Below, piece by piece: positions 44,201 through 53,249 of a stretch of DNA of 64,000 bases (position 1 is its first letter; every line of letters starts with the position of its first letter). The DNA comes from Silene latifolia (lineage: Eukaryota; Streptophyta; Magnoliopsida; Caryophyllales; Caryophyllaceae). The stretch lies in contig NC_133529.1 of NCBI RefSeq assembly GCF_048544455.1, positions 52,571,401-52,635,400 on the forward strand, written 5' to 3'. A program made the translations under genes and the position numbers. The notes under the pieces were generated by a model. The model was not told the DNA's origin. It saw only the letters and a list, made by a program, of their open reading frames with translations, and did no database searches.

Positions 44201-47200
44201 ATCCAGAAATTTTCATCCTTTCTTATATCTTGCGTCTAACTCTGTTTATCTCCTCCATTACTATCTTATTTCCAGAGTAGTGGTATCGAGATGAAAATAC
44301 CTTGATTTTCTATGATTGTGGTATTGTTATTTACTTTAATTACTCTATATTTAATATAACTTCAAGCTAGACCGTAATAGATTACTATTTTTAAAAAATA
44401 CCTAGATTTCCCCAAAGTTCCATTTTTCAGTTTCTGGTAGGTACTTGGGTAGACGTTCACGTCGTTCAGTTACATAATAGATTAATAGTGAATGATGTAT
44501 GGGGGTGAGACTTAGACTAAAGCAAATAAATTGAAGTGAAAATAATGAAGGTACATGAATTGAGGAAGGAGCTAATAATCTCGGCGAAAGAGAGATGGGG
44601 AAGTGGGAGGAGGTGAGTGAGAGAAGACATAAATTTGCGGCCATAGCAGTGGGTTGTTTAAATCATTCTTCTTCTTCTTTAATTATTTAATTTAATTCTA
44701 ATGGTGTTTCCATTGCCAGTTCATTTCTTTCCGGCGAGAAATTGGCCTGAAATTTTCAATTAGGCTTAATTGCACATAAAGTATAACTTTTGGGGTTAAT
44801 TTGCACTAATAGAAAGATATGGGGTTAAATTGCACATAGTGCCAAACGTATGGAGCTTATTTGCTACTTCCCTGATTAACGGCTCCATTTATCTTGACTC
44901 TATAGCAAAATTGTATTTGTATTCTTTGCACATTAGAGAGTTAAAGTCCTGTTTTTCAATGTACAACTTAAAAGTTAAAACCAAACTAGGGAGTTACCTA
45001 TAAATATAAGGGTTATTTCACAAGAATAATCTCAACTACGTGTGATCTTCTGATAATACTCCGAACTTCATTTTATCTCGAAATAAATCGAACTATTAAC
45101 TCCCCTTTCTCATAATGCACTAGGTGACCGTCTACCCGCTAATCAAGTCATTGTTTTTGTTTTTTACCTATAATAATAATAAGGGAAATGATACATGTAT
45201 TTAAGAAGCCAAAAGAGGAAATTAATCTTTAAAATTATTATTAACTACATCATTTTTTGTGCAATTTTGCCATAAATTCCTTTTTTAATACCTAAATTAG
45301 AAGGTTTTAACTCCTTAAATACTTAGCTTTGTTATTGCTGAGGGGGTGGGAGCCCAGATTGTGTCTCGGTTGCCCACCAATTAAAATTGATTTGATCTCA
45401 ACAATAGTAGTAGTAGTAGTCCAATTCAGCATTCTCACTTCCTTTTTTGCCTTTTTCTGACCACCATACACTATCACTACGTACATGCACCACTCTCCTT
45501 TTCCTTCCCTGATTTCAAACCAACATTCATTTATTCAAGCAACCAACACTTCTTACCAACACTCAATTTCACCCAAGTACAACAGCCAACCCCACCTCTC
45601 CTCCCCACCGGAATGCGCCACCATGAGGACCACCTCATGACCCACGAATATGACAATCTCACCTCGACGAAAGAAACCACCTTCCATTCGGCGTCATCTA
45701 CATCAGATTCCTCCCACATAGATCTACTCCTACAACCACCTTTCTCATCAACAGACCAAACCTGGTTTGCTTTGGGTTGTCTAGTGGGTCGTGGAGTGGA
45801 TTATGGCGACAGTGGTGCATGTTTCTGAAACTCTAATCTCCAAAATTGATTGGGGGAAATTTTCAATTAGGGTTTGATAAGTTACTTAATTTGGGGGTAA
45901 TGTCATTTTATGATATTCTTGAACTATGTTGTATTTCCGACAATGTTAAAGCGAGCATTTGGGGTGATGGTGAGTGAGTTGGAAGGCGGTGGTTATGGTA
46001 GTAATTTTGTGAGGGAAAGCAGTAAAGTGGGGGAAAAAGGGCAATTAGTATTTTACTATATGCCACTTCAGCAGCAGGTCACCTATAACCTGGTATAAGA
46101 GGTAAAAATTGGGTGAGTCTATTTTGAGAAGATTGTATTGATAGTTGGGTTTATTTTAAGAAGAAGGGTAATAGTATGGATTATTCATGTGAATTAATCC
46201 TAAATATAAAACACTGCTTTGTTACACAATAGAATTCCACATAGACCTGTTAATACAGATAATATACCTAGAGCTGGGAACCCAACCCAAGAAACCAAAA
46301 ATAAAACCTGTCCAAAACCCAACCCAATAAAACCTGAAAAGTTGGGGTACAAGAGCAGACTCAACCCAAGGCCAAACAGATGACTAATATACGAGCACAA
46401 AACAATTATTTTAAAGCACAACTTGACCAATCCAAGATGACCAGTGAGCAGTGACCAGCTATGTTACTCGGACTCGGGTACGGGTGTCGGACACGGGTAC
46501 GGATCCGAGTGTCGGGTACTCCGAGGTTAGAAATAACTGACACGGGGACAGTGTCCAAAAATTAGACACGGGTACGGGGACACGTCGATTTCTTTTTTTT
46601 TTTTGTTACTGATGGAAATAAAAGTGTTTGTAAGTGGTAATTATATTAAAATTTTGGTGAGAAGCAAGTCAAAAGTCTAAACAAAATTAGATAAAATGTC
46701 AAAACCCACTATCATTATTGCCCCACTTGCCATTCTCTCTCCAATCCTACTTAAAAGGAAAACATGCCACGTAAAGATAAGGCCCACGTTATGTTTAGTT
46801 TAGATAAAAACCAGAAATCAAAGGCCCACTTGTAAAACAATTAAACCAAAGCCCAATGTAAATGTAAACCCTAACGATGAGACACCGCCTGCCGCCTTAC
46901 TGCACATTCCACCAACCACCACACCATCGCAGCATTCTAAAGGTAAGATATTTTCGTTCCGTCAACTACTTGACTAAAGTCGCCGTGTCGGCCTGTCGGT
47001 TGCCGGATCCGGTACGGATTCCGTACCGGGATCAGTGTCGGGTCGGGTCGACACCGGTACTGCTCGGAATCTGCCGTGTCGAAGCTACATAGGTGACCAG
47101 GACTCTACCAGATTGATGATCTGACAATGAATCAACTTGACATTAACTTAAAAACAATTAAATAGGCCTGATGATACTCAAAACATGAAACTGACACCAT

Positions 47201-48763
47201 AAAGTGTGTTTCTAACCTATCCAAATCGACCCTGGCCTGACACAAGAATAACATGGCCTATAATGACTTCATCTGAAGTATGGCATAGGCCCGATAAAAC
47301 CCAATACGACTCTACGCCAAAACCAACCTAAGTGGCCCAACCAGCAGCCCTAAATATCGCAGTAACCACATCAGAAGCTTTCAGAGGCATTAAACTATAC
47401 ACAGCTCTTCTTTCTTTTTGTTTATCACCTTTTCCTTCGGATCAAAATGAGTATTCAGGCCCCTTTCTAATCCTAAGAAATTTGAATCTTAAAAGTTTTA
47501 AGTTAGATCTCAGAAATATCTTAATAGAAGAAAATCCAAGATAACTAACTAGCATGAAGACAATGCTTCTCAAACCCAGTTCTGTTCCTTACAAACCAAT
47601 TAAGACTGCATTCAGTATCCACAAATCTTAAACCTTACATGAATTCCAGCAAAATGTACATTCTCCATGTTTTGCATTCAAACAACTTCAAACATCTAGG
47701 TAGAATGAGACAATGCCTTACGAACTCTATCGAGCCTTAAGAAACCTAAAGACGGGATACTCATAAAGTCATAAGAAAATTAAAACCTCAATGAACTATC
47801 CTATAATGACCTACGGTATAAAAAACCGAATATATATTTGGAAAAATGTATACAGTTGAATGGAGTATATAAATAACTAAGCATGATCACAGTCATCACA
47901 CTATACCAATTGATTTCCTTACTTCATCACAAACATAGTTGAATAACTTGAATTCCAATGCCAACCTCTTACTCTCTTCCAACATATGTTGCTACGACTC
48001 TTTTTAAGCCAAAATACACATATTTTTCGTGGAAATAGCTAAGTCCGACACTTGAACACGCACCATCGTCAGATACTTCTAAACAACTCTAAGTAACATC
48101 ACTGCCAACAATATCAACAACCACTGTACCACTTAGCAGAAGCTACAAAACTAATCGCACTAGTCTCCTAAAATCTACAAAAATAATGATAACACAAATC
48201 ACTGATAAATCGAGAAATAGACGAAGCTAAACACAACAAAACTAAATGAGCAGGAACTTACAAAGGGATTTTTAGACGCCTTATCATTCCAAACAGCAGC
48301 CAATCCAATCGCCGCAAAACAACTCAGTCCTCCACACAACCAAGCCAATGCTTCATACTACACAATCAATCCATCCACTAATCATCCCCAAATTCATCAA
48401 ATCAAATCAAAACCCTAAAATTGCGAAAAATGGGGAAATCAACGAAATCACAAACCTTTCCAACAGTTTCGGCGATTCGATCGATACAAGGTTCGGGGAA
48501 CGGGGTTCCGTTGTCCCATGTCAGCTCATCGTTCGTATGAAGCTTCAAAAAGAGGGAAAAAAAATAATTAGAAAAATGATTAAAATTGGATTGAAATGGC
48601 ATTAATTAAAGGAAATGTAATGTACAGGTTTGTCAGGGACGATGTGTTTGCCGACAGGGAGGCCCATGCCGGCCCGTTGACGGAGGGAGGATCCGACGGA
48701 GCGTAAAACGACGCCGTTTCCGCCTAGGATTGATGAGGCTACTTTCGTCAATTTACCTGCCAT
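38259..48763 (-). CDS. NDUFB8: NADH dehydrogenase [ubiquinone] 1 beta subcomplex subunit 8, mitochondrial (complex I)
   Basis: A small accessory subunit of the membrane arm of mitochondrial complex I (plant ASHI-like form). Four exons on the minus strand: 48763-48626 (46 codons, [15 protein letters not shown]...[13 protein letters not shown]), 48542-48456 ([15 protein letters not shown]...AETVGK), 48357-48262 ([10 protein letters not shown]...[10 protein letters not shown]) and 38315-38259 ([18 protein letters not shown], stop). All junctions are phase 0, with donors GTACAT, GTTTGT and GTAAGT and acceptors ending AG. The total is 125 aa, the length I expect for the plant protein, and the blocks match it throughout. 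Exon 3 includes the single membrane segment (about residues 82-98). Introns 1 and 2 are 83 and 98 bp; intron 3 is 9,946 bp and full of mobile DNA. The frame is intact, so it is likely functional if intron 3 is spliced. Confidence 0.92.
39560..42680 (+). pseudogene. copia pol remnant (protease, integrase, reverse transcriptase, RNase H)
   Basis: Pieces in several frames follow copia order: protease [13 protein letters not shown] (about 39605), GAG-pre-integrase [12 protein letters not shown] (about 39995) with a CSSCSIGK zinc part, integrase [12 protein letters not shown] and [13 protein letters not shown] (about 40165-40280), reverse transcriptase ending [10 protein letters not shown] (about 41840-41868), and RNase [21 protein letters not shown] (about 42295-42355). 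At least six frame changes or stops separate them. It cannot make an active protein. gag is missing. Confidence 0.88.
42775..42969 (+). repeat. 3' LTR of the copia element
   Basis: 195 bp, short as in many plant copia families. The first 36 bp after the leading base match the 5' remnant. It ends CTTCTTTCA next to the TSD CTCCC. Confidence 0.82.
43312..43765. mobile_element. MITE with GGTA(G)TGTTT ends and AATTCC-rich interior
   Basis: The left end GGTAGTGTTTCGAAACCCGG and right end, reverse complement GGTATGTTTGGGAACCCATG, are imperfect inverted repeats. The inside is full of GGAATT/AATTCC words, and GGGTTCCCAAAC occurs twice near the right end. Flanks are TTAA and ATAAG, so a TAA target copy is possible but not exact. 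It lies inside the Stowaway-like element. Confidence 0.55.
44024..44804. mobile_element. long-TIR non-autonomous element (MULE-like)
   Basis: 781 bp with about 75-bp inverted ends. The left reads CAAATTAACCCCATAAGTTA, and the right, reverse-complemented, CAAATTAACCCCAAAAGTTA. Both continue to TGTGCAATTAAGCC and CAATTTCTCGCCGGAA. A 9-bp target copy could be TATAAGAAA / AATAGAAAG with mismatches, which is weak. It is located in intron 3 of the complex I gene. Confidence 0.72.
44402..44644 (-). CDS. small ORF inside the long-TIR element, possible captured gene fragment
   Basis: 80 codons, [20 protein letters not shown] then LAPSS. The first 30 residues are rich in Ser and Leu with few acidic residues, like a plastid transit peptide; the rest does not look like a known domain. 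It runs opposite to nothing else in the element and on the same strand as the complex I gene. It may be a captured first exon. I cannot name a source. Confidence 0.25.
   Translation of the reverse strand: MAANLCLLSLTSSHFPISLSPRLLAPSSIHVPSLFSLQFICFSLSLTPIHHSLLIYYVTERRERLPKYLPETEKWNFGEI
45613..45828 (+). CDS. unrecognised short ORF in intron 3
   Basis: 71 codons, [21 protein letters not shown] and so on. It is slightly richer in GC than its neighbours, with a CT-rich, leader-like 150 bp before it. I know no family. It could be a fragment of a captured or inserted gene, or chance. Confidence 0.2.
   Translation: MRHHEDHLMTHEYDNLTSTKETTFHSASSTSDSSHIDLLLQPPFSSTDQTWFALGCLVGRGVDYGDSGACF
46459..47092. 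mobile_element. non-autonomous hAT element with perfect 8-bp TSD
   Basis: 634 bp. The left end CTATGTTACTCGGACTCGGG and right end, reverse complement CTATGTAGCTTCGACACGGC, are inverted repeats. The flanking 8-bp duplication GTGACCAG (46451-46458 and 47093-47100) is perfect, the length typical of hAT. Both subterminal regions are rich in CGGACACGG / CCGTGTCG words. The middle is AT-rich, with AAACCCTAACGATG near 46865 and a CAG/CCA-rich stretch ending in a donor-like AAAG|GTAAGATAT at 46940. No transposase. Confidence 0.9.
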
Positions 48764-49125
48764 TGTTTTCGTTGTTTGTAGATAGTGGTTTGTTTTTTTA
48801 GTAGTCCATGGATTGTTAATTATACTAGTGTAGTGCTAACAGTAAATAAAGATGATAAATTTAAAGCGAATTTAAATATTTACATAGTATTCACTTCCAT
48901 CCAAATTAAAAGTAACCGTTGTTTTATCATACTTAACGATGCACGTTTTGCAACATGAATATCTTTAGTTACACCTTATTAAAAATTATAAAAATTCGAT
49001 ATTTTTATACGGAGTAGCATTTATGACGATAAATCAAATAAGATCTCACTTGACTATATTTTGTCTTATAGGTTAAGAATAATATCAAAGATTCCCTATG
49101 ATCATAAATAGTGCCAAAAAGCAAG
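48764..49125 (-). promoter_or_regulatory. upstream region of the complex I gene
   Basis: About 360 bp between the ATG (48763) and the Tat element's 5' LTR (49126). It is AT-rich and no clear TATA box stands out. The retrotransposon has therefore inserted very close to the gene's promoter, in opposite orientation to it. Confidence 0.4.
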
Positions 49126-49722
49126 TGATGGGGCATATTCTGCACCGCTGACCAAGTCAACATATTGAGCAAGGTCAAAGATATCCACAGAAAGTCAACG
49201 GCTTAGGCAATGACTAGCCGTCGACCAAATTCCATCTACTGTCACTGGTCTCGGCATGGCAACTTGCCGGCCGGGGCACATACCCGCGTACTCACATCCA
49301 AGACCCCTCGGCGGTGAGTCAACGGGCCCGCCCGGCCGCCATAGGTCCTCGGCCGAGGGTAGATCGATCTTTCCACCGCTAGCCACTTGGCCACTTGGCC
49401 ACTACGTGACAAAAGGTGAAAGTCTATAAATACTCCTCAACCTTCATTGAGGAAGGAGATCCACAAAACCTAAGAAACACTATTCATCTGGTATAATCTT
49501 CCTTATCTCTCTACAATATACATTTAGCCAAGTAACAACTTATCCCTTAAGTTTTCGACTTGAGCGTCGGAGTGAGACGCAGCACAAAGCCAAGCCCTCG
49601 CCTCGTTCATTGTTGCAGGAGAGGCCGAGAGGAACGATTAAGGGAAGCAGGATTCAGCTCAAGACATCATTCTACAAGCCACGGGTGGTAACAATACTTG
49701 CTCTGGAATTACACCCGGAACA
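49126..49722 (+). repeat. 5' LTR of the Tat-type element
   Basis: It starts TGATGGGGCATATTCTGC and ends TTACACCCGGAACA. It has TATAAATACTCCTCAACC at about 49426-49443, the likely promoter. It is shorter than the 3' LTR by 6 bp overall, with several one-base losses and gains in CpG-rich parts. Confidence 0.9.
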
Positions 49723-49818
49723 ATTGGCGCCGTCTGTGGGGATACGCTACTAGAAGCTAGTCACATTCATTCCCAAACAAAAAAAAAACAACAAAAACCC
49801 ACCCAAAAAGCTAAGAAG

Positions 49819-51390
49819 ATGTCGAAACAACAAGACGCAAGCCGTGACCGACGAAACCGCATTCTACCAAGATGATACCTTCAACCATTCTCGAGTCGTG
49901 CGACCCTCCACCCGTGAGTAATCCAACCGGAGTTCGGATGCCAATAATACAGACACGCCACCAAACCAACCAGGTCACCATCATCAGGACATGTGGTTGA
50001 CGTAGCAAAACCGAAAATGCTCCTGGACCTAATTAGTAATACGCCTCGCCACACCGTCACGCCGACAAGAGCGGCGGAAACCGTCCAGGAGACCGGGGCC
50101 CAAAATGTGACTCCGAGAAATTTGAACGGAGCACTAGGAGAAGCCGACCCGGTCAAGTCGCCTGGGAGCCAAAAGTGGGCGTGGTAGACCTAAGTCCTTC
50201 CCGCGCTCATGGGAGGACAGCGTCCCCCGCAAAGACGAACGAGGCTTACCCCAAAGGAGCGAGAGGAGTCCGACTCGGCGAGAGTTGGAGAAGAAGTCCG
50301 AGTCAAAGAAGGAGTCCTTCCCGCTACGAGGAGAGGAGCCGGATTAGGAATGCGAGGAGCCGATCGCCGCGTGTCGTTCGACACGTGGTCGACGACCCCT
50401 CAACGCCACGTCCTAGAAGTCCAGGTGCCAACTAAGCTCAAGTTGCCACCCATATCATACAAAGGGGAAAGTGATCCAGCCGACCACGCCGAGGCTTTCG
50501 AGTCTTACATGTCGGTATGGGAGCGCCCGATGAGGTCGGTGCCGAGTTTTCCCAACAACTTTGCATGGGATGGCTCAAAGTTGGTACAAGGGGCTTCCCG
50601 ACGGCTCGGTATACTATTACGCCGACCTAAGGGACGCCTTTCTAGCCCAGTACTCTTGCAACAAGAGAAGGGCCGTGGAGACATCGGACCTCCTAACTAT
50701 CAAACAGAGGGGGAGGGGGCGAGTCTCTACGAAGCTATGTGAAGAGGTTCGACGGAAAGGTCCAGCAGATTCGAGAAATTAATCCCGAATTGGCGGCCTT
50801 CGCGCTGATGAAAGGCCTCCCAAGGGGAGACTTAAAAAATGAGCTCATCAAGTGCGGAGGCCTGAACTTGGACGCCGCTAGGAAGATGGCCGACCAGGCC
50901 ATCAAGGTAGAGGACTACCACAAGACTCGGGTAGGCCCGGCGAGGCCGAGCACTCGAAAAGAAGAGCGCCGGGAGGACAACCGGATGAGAGACGCCGTGA
51001 CAACAACGGGTCACGGTCCGATGAAAGACGCCGTGAGAATAATAGGTCACGGTCGGACAAACTGCCGGGAGACAGGACTCGACGGTGCGCCGGGTGGAGT
51101 TCGGGAACGTACCACCGGAGGCGGTATAGTGATAAAACCCCTCTCGTCGTATCGCCCGCCGAGGTCTTCGCCCGAGCAAAAACGAGGGCCGAAGTGGGAG
51201 AGACCCCCAAGCCAAAAAGTGACGGTGACACGAGCGATCTTGTGAGTACCACGGCCACACCGGCCATTTAACCAACGACTGCCGGCATCTGAAGAATGCC
51301 ATTGAAGAACTGATCCGGAAGGGGAGCCTCGGCAAGTACGTTGCCAAAGGCCAAAAGACTGACGCCGACAGTTCAGGTAAGAAATCCGTC
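49819..51390 (+). pseudogene. Tat-type gag remnant
   Basis: It begins near ATG 49819 (MSKQQDASRDRR). The core is split over frames: TKLKLPPISYKGESDPADHAE (about 50430-50495), AQSWYKGLPDGSVYYYADLRDAF (about 50572-50640), then VQQIREINPELAAFALMKGL (about 50760-50820) and LNLDAARKMADQAIKVEDY. A knuckle-like CEYHGHTGHLTNDC follows near 51246-51288. At least three frame changes. This is a retrotransposon capsid/nucleocapsid gene that can no longer give one product. Confidence 0.82.
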
Positions 51391-51399
51391 TTCGAACGG

Positions 51400-52010
51400 A
51401 TATGAGTGATCCATGTTGTCATCGGGGGCAACGAGAACGGAGGGTCCGCTCATGGGCACAAACGGCACCTGAACGAACTATATCAGGCCATCAACTTTGT
51501 GCCCAACACAGCGATCCCCGCTTCCAGCATCCCCGATATAACCATTGGAAGGAAGGACTACGAAGGAGTCATCGCTCCTCACAGCGACCCACTTGTAGTC
51601 AATTTGGACATATCCAACCACCTGGTCAAGAGGTGCCTGATTGACACAGGGCGCGTACCACGAACATCATGTTCGGGGAGTGCTTCCTCGGCCTCGGCAC
51701 CGAAAGTCAAGGACTTGAGCCCCCGCACCAACCCACTATACGACTTCTGGGGCCTACTGGTACCACGGGATAAATCGGACTCCGGTGACGTTCGGCGAAA
51801 AAGAATGCGGCTAAGAATGTCCTAGCCGAGTTCGTGGTCATCGACGGCTCGTCCGCCTACAACGTTCTCATAGGCCGAGTCACCCCGAGCGAGGCCGACG
51901 CAGTGATGTCCATCCGGGCCCTAACACGGATGTATGTCTCGGACCGGGGGAAGCGCATAAGCTCGTCTCCAAAGACGAGAATGACGAGGTGGTCAACGTC
52001 CGGATAGGCT
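51400..52010 (+). pseudogene. Tat-type aspartic protease remnant
   Basis: A block at 51406-51825 shows TIGRKDYEGVIAPHSDPLVV and then RCLIDTG, the catalytic DTG region. The frame then shifts. The expected later block, IDGSSAYNVLIGR, is in another frame near 51840-51880. After about 52000 the sequence no longer resembles pol. The missing reverse transcriptase means the element was mobilised by relatives. Confidence 0.75.
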
Positions 52011-52289
52011 GCCGAGAGGATGCAACATGCAATCCCTCAAAGTGGCAAAGAAATCAGAGAAAGGGAAAAGTCTATCCTTACAACAGGAGGGCGACCTCAT
52101 GGATGTAACTAGCGGCTGACTAGGACGGTGTGCCTTTGATAGGCCATTAGGACGCTGGTAATCTCGGGAATACTCTATGTAGCGGCGGAGGTGTCCAAAA
52201 CAGCTGTGGGCACCCCGACGCATGTTCTTACCTAATGAAAAATCGTCCAAGTCTTCCATCAAAATGTTCATCTTCCCCATAGTCACTAG

Positions 52290-52870
52290 GAAGCAGCAGA
52301 CGCCGGCTCACGCTGTCATACCGACAAGAGCGGCAGTCTTTATCAGAAGCAGACGCCGGCTCACACTGTCATACCGACAAGAGCGGCAGTCTCCATGAAG
52401 GAATAGGCGCCGTCGTAGTCACCCCAAGTAGTAGACGCCACGGCAGTCACCCCAAGAGGTTTGACGCCGTCGCAGTCACTCCAAGTGGTAGACGCCACGG
52501 CAGTCTCCATGAAGGAATAGGCGCCGTCGCAGTCACCCCAAGTAGTAGACGCCACGGCAGTCACCCCAAGAGGTTTGACGCCGTCGCAGTCACTCCAAGT
52601 GGTAGACGCCACGGCAGTCTCCATGAAGAAATAGGCACCGTCGCAGTCACCCCAAGTAGTAGACGCCACGGCAGTCACCCCAAGAGGTTTGACGCCGTCG
52701 CAGTCACTCCAAGTGGTAGACGCCTAGATCTCCATCAAGAAGTGGGCGCCGTCGCAGTCACCCCAAGTAGTAAACGCCACGGCGATCACCCCAAGAGGTT
52801 TGACGCCGTCGCAGCCACTCCAAGTGGTAGACGCCACTACAGCGATCAATAACAAGAAGCGATCCGGCTC
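52290..52870. repeat. tandem repeat block of the Tat-type element
   Basis: About four to five copies of a unit of about 114 bp (starts near 52390, 52505, 52618 and 52730), each made of three or four related 28-bp segments such as GACGCC(A/G)(C/T)(G/C)GCAGTCACCCCAAG. Both edges carry GCCGGCTCACACTGTCATACC-like sequence with ACCGACAAGAGCGGC. Tandem repeats before the 3' end are common in Tat-type elements. Confidence 0.85.
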
Positions 52871-53249
52871 ACACTGTCACACACCGACAAGAGCGGCAAT
52901 CACCACGGGAAGCGAGACACCTCGATGGTAACGACCGGCGCAGTGATACTCGCAAAGCGTTCAAAATGCCTCGAAGCGTTAACACAATTGAGAAACTAAC
53001 TCTAGGATCGCCTCGGCCAAGCCGAGGCGAAACAAAAGAGACACTCAATTAATAACGTAAGGAGACAACCTAGACGAAGACAAAGACGCTAAAGTACGGT
53101 TGAGACGCTCAAATACTAGCGCAAGAAAAAGAAGTGAGGTAAAAACCTCGGCCGGTAGGAGGCGGAAGAAACGAGCTCTTATTAAAAATGTTCAACGAAT
53201 TACAAGAAATTACAAGGATAAGCCAAAAGACAAAAGGTTACAGATATCA

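Larger units (their letters stand above)
38316..48261 (-). other. giant intron 3 of the complex I gene
   Basis: It starts GTAAGTTCCTG and ends TTTTACTTTGCATAG, with phase 0 on both sides. It contains, from low to high coordinate, a Stowaway-like element carrying a copia element and a MITE (38816-43816), a long-TIR element (44024-44804), a possible small ORF (45613-45828), and a hAT element (46459-47092). No other host exon of this gene was seen inside. The other two introns are about 0.1 kb, so growth came from insertions. Confidence 0.88.

Noticed and set aside
50190-51431. Minus-strand ORFs across the Tat-type gag
   Set aside because: GC-rich antisense shadows of the gag remnant; no recognisable motif.
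52290-52870. CRISPR-like array
   Set aside because: The repeats are contiguous tandem units without unique spacers, inside a plant retrotransposon.
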